Shown piece by piece: positions 59,326-64,000 of a DNA stretch of 64,000 nt. The stretch is from Harmonia axyridis (Eukaryota; Arthropoda; Insecta; Coleoptera; Coccinellidae). Every line of letters starts with the position of its first letter. Within the stretch, counting starts at the first letter, position 1. The stretch covers positions 70,840,798 through 70,904,797 of the forward strand of contig NC_059501.1 in the NCBI RefSeq assembly GCF_914767665.1. Reading direction: 5' to 3'. The notes under the pieces were generated by a model. It was given only the letters and a program-made list of their open reading frames with translations, ran no database searches and was not told where the DNA came from. Position numbers and translations under genes: made by a program.

Positions 59326-60020
59326 GGAATTATAGATCGGGTACAAAGTCGTTTGGGCGTCTATATTAAATGTCGCTATTTAATGAAGAGCATAACCCGA
59401 TCTATAATTCCATCTTCTTCATCATTCAAATAAGGCATTTGCCTCTTTCTTCTTCGTCACCATGCCTAGTCTGATCTCAAGTTGTCACTCCATCGCTTCC
59501 TTGGTCGTCCGACACTGCTGCGACCGAAAGGTGCTTTTGTCGCAAGCAATTTTAACAATTTGTGTATCCTCCATTCGGTTAATATGTTGGTTCCATTCGA
59601 CCTTCCTATCCAGTATCCAGCTGTTAATATCTTTCATCTTGCATGTTTCTCTGATAGTTCCGCTTCGTTCTCTATCCAACAATGTTTTTCCAGCAATTCT
59701 ACTGAATACCCGTTTCCAGTACACGTGTACAAATCTTTGATATGTCTGGTCGAGCGGTATAAGTCATTATTGGTCTTATTGTTGCCTGGATTTCGTTTCA
59801 GTTAAATTGTGTTTATTCTGTCAAATTGATTTTTTGAGGCAAGCTGTTATTCTAAAGACTTTGTTGGTTTGCTCATGGACCTCGGCTTCAACATCTCCAT
59901 ATCCCGATATTTCAATACAGAGGTATTTGAACTTTATGACTTGTTCAATGATTTTATCATCAATAGTTTACGTGTTGGAATGTTTGTCTTTGTCATGCAT
60001 TTTGTTTTAGATGTTGATAT
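59326..60020 (-). pseudogene. RTE-type LINE 3' end, inverted copy 1
   Basis: On the minus strand the end of ORF2 includes RKVEWNQHINRMEDTQIVKI followed by ACDKSTFRSQQCRTTKE, which corresponds to the WxxHIxRM...RRxGRPxxRW tail of RTE elements, here mutated. The coding tail is followed by a 3' UTR ending in a perfect 17-bp stem (59326-59342 with 59395-59411). The sequence is inverted relative to the copy at 60020-60899. Confidence 0.8.
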
Positions 60021-60899
60021 CACCATATTGAGCATATTGGTCGTCTGATTGAACATTTGTAGAAGCCTCTGTAAATCATCTTCACGGGATAAAGAGATCA
60101 CAATAATATGTTACGCCGATGATGCAGTCCTGGTTGCAGATGGTGTCCGGGAAAATGTGGAAAAACTCTCGGATTCAGATAAAACATAAAAAAAATAAGA
60201 TGACAAGTTTCCATTCTTTTTTTTTCTTGGCGGCCCTCCCTACAGAGATACGGCCTCCTCACTGGAAACCCTTTTTAGTGGAATAAATTTCAAATATCTC
60301 GGTATGGAAATATCGGGATATGAAGATATTGAGGTCCAAGAGCAAACGAACAAAGTCTCTAGAATAGCTTGCCTCAATATGGCGGAGTAAACACATTTTG
60401 ACCGAAACGAAATCCATGCAATAATAAGGCCAATAATGACTTACACCACTGAAACTCGACCAGACACATCAAAGACTTGACGTAGGTATACTGAAAATGG
60501 CAGTGATGAGGGTACTCAGAAGAATTTCTGGAAAATCATTGTTGGATTGAGAACGAAGTGAAACTATCAGATAAACATGCAAGATAAAAGATATTAACAG
60601 CTGGATACTGAATAGGAAGGTCGAATGGAACCAACATATTAATCGAATGGAGGACACACAAATTGTTAAAATTGCTTGCGACAAAAGCACCTTTCGGTCG
60701 CAGAAGTGTCGGACGACCGAGGAAGCGTAGAGTGACAACTTGAGACCAGACTTGGCATGGTGACGAAGAAGAAACAGGCAAATGCCTTATTTGAATTATG
60801 AAGAAAACGGAATTATAGATCGAGTAAGTTATCCTCTTTATTAAGTGACGACATTTAGTAAAGACGACCCAAATGACTTTCTACCCGATCTTTAATTCC
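60020..60899 (+). pseudogene. RTE-type LINE 3' end, copy 2
   Basis: Plus-strand translation includes the reverse transcriptase box ITIICYADDAVLVADGVREN (near 60100), then INFKYLGMEISGYED (near 60285) and RKVEWNQHINRMEDTQIVKI (near 60620). These are separated by frame damage. It ends with the same hairpin as copy 1 (60809-60825 with 60883-60899, one mismatch). Copies 1 and 2 face away from each other with their 3' ends outermost. Confidence 0.85.
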
Positions 60900-60949
60900 T
60901 TTACTTGAAAACCTTAAATCCAAACCAAACCACTAAAACTCTAACGAAA

Positions 60950-61330
60950 CGTTTAATCATCATCGACGTAGCCAGCTTTATTGTCTAGGCAATAAAAACG
61001 AAACCCCTTGCGGTGTGTCGGGACGTAATGAATCCGAAACAATAGCCGGAGAGACTTGCGGGAAACAGTTATCAGACCTAATTCCTCGTCGCGATACCGG
61101 GGATTACACGCCCGACCGCCCTAATCCCCCTGAACGGGGGTGGCGTCATCCCCGAAGATACTGTAAAATCGTCGCAAGTCCCACCGATGACACCCGTGAT
61201 GTATGAACGCGCCCTTATTGCGGTTGCCGAGCGTATGTGTGCGATAACTTGTCAAATATATTTCGGTCCGGGATCTTAGATCTCTTTTTTTGGTAAGGAA
61301 GGGTGACAGGGGTTGGTTAGTTTTGGGTTC
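60950..61330. other. GC-rich island, candidate regulatory DNA
   Basis: A GC-rich, repeat-free stretch (cgcgataccggggattacac, ctgaacgggggtggcgtcat) with a Cdx-like ctttattgtc and ggcaataaaaacg. It is among the most distinct islands in the window. No credible frame. 61331-61628 is AT-rich with nothing recognised. Confidence 0.32.
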
Positions 61331-61628
61331 TAGGTAGGCTTTGGAATGGTGAGATTCGTTGTTGGATGGATGATGTGGAGGTTTGATAAGTTTGGAGAGT
61401 TTTTTAATTGAATTATGGTAGCTTTGTCGGAAGGATAAGGTAATAATTCTTTTTTTATTTACTGTATGTAACCGGTTTTATTCAAAGACCAGCCTATGAG
61501 AGCTAGACAACTTTAAGAAACCAGCTCAACAACTATGTCATTAGGATCTGCTGTGAATTGAGGAAATCTTAGCTAAGCCATAGTGATAGAAATGAATATG
61601 ATAGCATGTCAGTAAGATTTAGATATAC

Positions 61629-61711
61629 ATTTAATTGAGGAGGTCTCGTTTCACTGCGAACCAATGGCCTATTATGCCCACCATCAGAGCTATTCTCTCC
61701 ATAACGTGATT
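61629..61711 (-). pseudogene. RNase H LINE copy Z, 3' tail (interrupted by 61712-62341)
   Basis: This tail (tttaattgaggaggtctcgt, ccatcagagctattctctcc) matches copy X at 22540-22613. In copy X the sequence runs directly from ataacgtgat into ctacagcttgcc. Here it stops at ataacgtgat and resumes with ctacagctcgcc at 62342. Confidence 0.85.
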
Positions 61712-62341
61712 ATATTTTCTTGAACATTTATCTGTTATGTAATACTTCTGCAAATAAAGAAATTTATTATTATTATTATTATCCGACTTTTGCCTATACG
61801 CGTAGGATTTATCCTCGCCGTCGGCTTCTCACTCCTCGCTAAGAGGAACATTCACTCAATCCCAGATATTTAAAATATCAGAAGGGTAGAGCTCGGTCGT
61901 GTCCGGTCCTTGTGGTCCCCCTGGTTGTCGTCGAACTTCTGGTCCTCTTACACGCGATCCTTGGACCTGTCCTTCGCTTCCTAGGAATTTTCTCATCGTC
62001 CTTGCAGTACCTAAAAGAACAGCTTTTTGCATTACATTACATATATACTCACTAAGCCCTAGTTGCTTGATATTTCTCTTCAGATTTTTGGGTATTATTC
62101 CTGTTGTTGAGATGATAATTGGAATAGTTCTCGTTGATATCATTCCCCACTGGCGCTTTATCTGAAATTCGAGGTCCCTATATTTTGAAATTTTTTCGAC
62201 CTCTTTTTGACGCAAGTTGTTGTTATTAGGTATTGCTACGTCGATGAGTATAGCTGCCTTTTGATGTTTATCAACTAGCAATATATCTGGCCTGTTGTGA
62301 GGGACTGTTTTATCAGTCAAAACTGATTATTATTATTATTA
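61712..62341 (-). pseudogene. R4/Dong-like LINE 3' end with restriction-like endonuclease domain
   Basis: A 154-codon minus-strand frame (61856-62320) contains NRPDILLVDKHQKAAILIDV, the PD...D-x-K type core of the restriction-like endonuclease at the C-terminus of site-specific LINEs. It is followed by EKISKYRDLEFQIKRQW, IPIIISTTGIIPKNL and MQKAVLLGTARTMRKFLG, all typical of the R4/Dong group. ATT arrays flank the coding part on both sides (about 61760-61783 and 62325-62341), in keeping with Dong-type elements that end in and insert at TAA repeats. It interrupts LINE copy Z. Confidence 0.82.
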
Positions 62342-63045
62342 TCTACAGCTCGCCTTCCAGTTCCAGAGTTATAATGAACTCCAGTATCTGGGATGGCTTC
62401 AACGAGACTAATTGCTCTCTTCCACAAGTTTCTTGTCCAAAGCAGATTTTGCGTTGGTTAGTGATGGCGAGGCATTCCGTCAACAGGTGATTCGGAGTTT
62501 CTTCCTCCACCCCACAGAATCTGCACTCGTCATTTTCTCATGCGGTGTTTCCTAAGACGGCAATGCTCTGTGAGGAATCTAGTGAGAAGGTGTAGTGTAT
62601 TTTTGCTAAGTTCCAGATACTTCTTGGATATCGCAGTGTCAAAGTTTCGAAGAAACTTTTTGGAATGATCCAAACCAGGAAGATTCCTCCAGAGTGTTTT
62701 TTTTTTTCGGTTTTTTCCTTCTCCTGAAACTCTTTCTGGTAGGTACATTCGTCTATACCACAGAAATATCCCGGGCCGATGAACGGAGTTTGTGCTCTTA
62801 TGTTGACTTCTTCATTCCATCTAATACCCGAATGGCCGGGAACCCAGACTAAAAAGACCTTGTTATTCTTGTCTATTCCATTGAGTTTTCTTCGACACTC
62901 CAATATCATCTTAGAATCGATGATATGTTATCTCAGTGCTTTAATTGAAGCTTGATTATCAGAATGTATAGCCATATCACATTTTCTTTTAGTTTCTTGC
63001 TAGGTTAATTTTTACGGATCTTTCTATTGCAAGCATATAGTAAGT
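62342..63045 (-). pseudogene. RNase H LINE copy Z, coding part
   Basis: The minus strand includes VFLVWVPGHSGIRWNEEVNI (62538-62909), the RNase H signature W-V-P-G-H-S-G-I-x-x-N-E, then the C-terminal LHLLTRFLTEHCRLRKH region (62530-62748) in another frame. The region homologous to copy X IYSDSQATIKAL is decayed near 62940. Several frameshifts. It is 5'-truncated near 63045. Confidence 0.82.
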
Positions 63046-64000
63046 AAGTAATTAGGTAAACATTTATTTGCAGAATGTACAAATTATGATTCATCATAAT
63101 ATCAATATTAAATTAAACAAGAAAAAAAAATACAAACTGTCTGCAAAAGGGAATGTTCACTGAATGTACCTATGTATGTCAGGGAGGACTAGCAATTAGA
63201 GAGCCTGTACCTCCATGATTAATTACATACCATCAGCGAACCTTCCCAGTGACGAGATGATAAGAAAATATGTGAGTATGTAGTATTCGTATCAATTTTT
63301 TCTGTCACCAGCAGATTAGTCCAATCTCGGAATAATCCAATTATGTCAACGAATAATCCAATTATCCTTATTATAAATCCTTCAATTAAATTTTCAGAAA
63401 TATCTGCGGAGTGCGAATTCCGTTTTTAACAGAGAATGGTTGCCTCGAATTGTTCAATTGAGTTTTAAGTAGAACGGAGCCATATCGGTAAAATATGGTG
63501 AAATTTCAATGATAAGTTTCAGCCAAAAATTCGACATCATGGTTAAAAACCAATTGTCTGAGTCTTCTTTTCACCAACTCCGTATATGTTGTTTTTTTCG
63601 AATTTCATAATTAAATAATTGTGTTCGACTTCCTGATAGAGTCAAGGTAGAAATCGATATTGTTCGTCTGTCTTTCATGTACACAATAACTCCGAAATGG
63701 AAGTGCCGAAAAATTCAAATTTTCAGGGTATGTTCAGGGTCAGGAAATCCTTCTTCAATTATTTAATGAGCGGAATACGTTTTATAGTTTCGAATTTGTA
63801 TGTATTTGAAATTTTTCTCAATTATTGAAAAAATACCCATCTGAAAGAACTGAAATTTCCAAATCAGTTGCAAAAATGGCATCCTTAAATTTGACCACGA
63901 ATTTGTTATCAGTGTTTGGGGTATCGCGTTTTCGTGGGGATTTTTAAAACACTGACGGACGACAGACGAGAATTTTACTAACACTCTACTAACTCAACTG
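63046..64000. other. AT-rich non-coding DNA, nothing recognised
   Basis: Contains words such as ttcatgtacacaataactcc and gacggacgacagacgag that often lie near insect DNA-transposon ends, but no partner arm is in the window. No credible frame. Confidence 0.35.

Noticed and set aside
59482..59805. Two overlapping plus-strand frames of 92-107 codons
   Set aside because: They are antisense shadows of the minus-strand RTE tail, and the same peptides appear in reverse orientation opposite the plus-strand RTE copy.

Overview
This is insect nuclear DNA. Its one recognisable host protein-coding gene is an intronless, 570-residue vesicular acetylcholine transporter (VAChT) at 206-1918 on the + strand, preceded by a 3' splice site at 111-112. 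In insects VAChT normally sits inside the first intron of the choline acetyltransferase gene (ChAT). The rest of the window, about 62 kb of AT-rich DNA with no ChAT exon that I can recognise, therefore reads best as a very long ChAT intron, though it could also be intergenic. The mobile-element types (mariner, hAT, RTE, RNase H-bearing LINEs, R4/Dong-like LINE) and general composition fit an insect. A beetle is a guess, not something the sequence proves.

Layout. 1-1918: end of an intron, short 5' UTR and VAChT. 1919-5500: AT-rich, nothing recognised. 5.5-7.9 kb: a composite old transposon with microsatellites, then a 555-bp foldback element. 8.7-10.5 kb: a decayed Tc1/mariner fragment and an LTR-like patch. 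11-13 kb: hAT-type remnants. 14.05 kb: a tRNA-like sequence. 15.2-16.3 kb: a palindrome-rich element and a 234-bp hAT-type MITE with a perfect 8-bp target duplication. 16.9-18 kb: mariner copy 1. 19.6-20.3 kb: hAT remnant with readable C-terminal transposase domain. 22.5-23.4 kb: RNase H LINE remnant. 25.07-26.17 kb: tandem array of a 374-bp unit. 26.8-27.9 kb: mariner copy 2. 30.26-33.25 kb: a LINE 3' end split by a 2547-bp element with about 440-bp terminal inverted repeats that carries its own gene. 36.4-37.1 kb: LTR-like sequence. 38.2-39.1 kb: hAT remnant with a nested MITE. 39.4-40.1 kb: LINE and Penelope-like remnants. 41.9-43.1 kb: a 1175-bp foldback element. 44.0-44.8 kb: MITE-like elements. 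48.4 kb: hairpin MITE. 52.0-54.0 kb: LINE tails and a Tc1/mariner half-gene. 55.7-57.2 kb: a 1547-bp foldback. 58.0-60.9 kb: RTE fragments, mariner copy 3 and two RTE 3' ends in inverted orientation. 61.6-63.0 kb: an RNase H LINE interrupted by an R4/Dong-like LINE.

Between the repeats lie about a dozen islands of 150-550 bp with higher GC and mixed, complex sequence. They lack convincing reading frames, and I mark them as candidate conserved non-coding or regulatory DNA of the cholinergic locus. That is inference from composition only.

The most interesting object is the 30555-33101 element. It has long inverted repeats, a 2-bp AT target duplication, an insertion point that restores the reading frame of the interrupted LINE when removed, and a gene for a protein with two similar C-X2-C...H-X2-C modules and an acidic C-terminal exon. 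I recognise no transposase in it.
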